A stretch of DNA of 16,609 bases, taken from Ramicandelaber brevisporus. Lineage: Eukaryota > Kickxellomycota > Ramicandelaberales > Ramicandelaberaceae. The translations under genes and the position numbers were made by a program. Of this stretch, positions 16,558-16,609 are shown piece by piece. Position 1 is the first letter of the stretch. The number at the start of each line of letters is the position of its first letter. The stretch spans positions 1 through 16,609 of the forward strand of contig MU603182.1 of assembly GCA_025201865.1 (NCBI GenBank), given 5' to 3'. The notes under the pieces are model-generated. The model saw only the letters and a list, made by a program, of their open reading frames with translations. It did not search any database and was not told the DNA's origin.

Positions 16558-16609
16558 ATGGCCGACGATGATATATATATAGGTAAGTGTTTCCTGAACC
16601 ATCCAAATT
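16558..16609 (+). CDS. 5' end of a further gene (candidate first exon)
   Basis: ATG GCC GAC starts a frame reading MADDDIYI, immediately followed by AG|GTAAGT at 16583, a consensus 5' splice site. The first exon would be 16558-16582 (25 nt, phase 1) with the intron running out of the window. Read through without splicing, the frame also stays open to the end. The acidic N-terminus is too short to name a product. The start context is weak (C at -3, reading CTAATG), which lowers confidence. Confidence 0.4.
   Translation, partial: MADDDIYIGKCFLNHPN

Overview
This is a stretch of compact, gene-dense, intron-poor eukaryotic nuclear DNA. It encodes a full-length TOR-family kinase (2721 residues from two exons), the beta subunit of initiation factor eIF2, an F-box-like protein and a C2H2-type zinc-finger protein. 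Genes are 60-850 bp apart, the introns seen are spliceosomal (GT...AG), and AATAAA signals and pyrimidine-rich leaders are visible. Together this points to a fungus. Gene density, the F-box/LRR-like protein and the low-complexity inserts suggest an early-diverging (zygomycete or chytrid-grade) lineage, perhaps Kickxellomycotina-like. That placement is a hunch and the sequence does not prove it.

Layout, left to right: 5' flank (1-391); F-box/LRR-like gene on + (392-1867); a 62-bp convergent gap holding a T9A9 palindrome; eIF2-beta on - (1930-2904), preceded on its own strand by a seven-copy AGCAAC leader repeat; a divergent promoter (2948-3267); TOR on + (exon 1 3268-3369, intron 3370-3526, exon 2 3527-11590); a long 3' flank with TTTTACTCA-type repeats; a TATA box and a gene for a small secreted Lys-Gly-rich protein (12442-12714); a flank with a TG-rich tract and a candidate membrane micro-ORF; an orphan 187-residue coiled-coil protein (13263-13826); a 663-residue zinc-finger protein built as a tandem duplication of a four-finger module behind an array of SUMO-type motifs (14178-16169); and the apparent 25-nt first exon of another gene at the right edge (16558-16582).

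Functionally, TOR (growth signalling, control of translation) and eIF2-beta (initiator tRNA delivery) are divergently transcribed from one shared region, so co-expression is plausible. The other genes have no evident pathway link. The observations most worth checking are the TOR FRB region, where most rapamycin-contact residues appear replaced (predicted rapamycin insensitivity); the zinc-finger protein with its SUMO-consensus array; and the secreted Lys-Gly repeat protein. No rRNA, tRNA, CRISPR or recognisable transposon was found.
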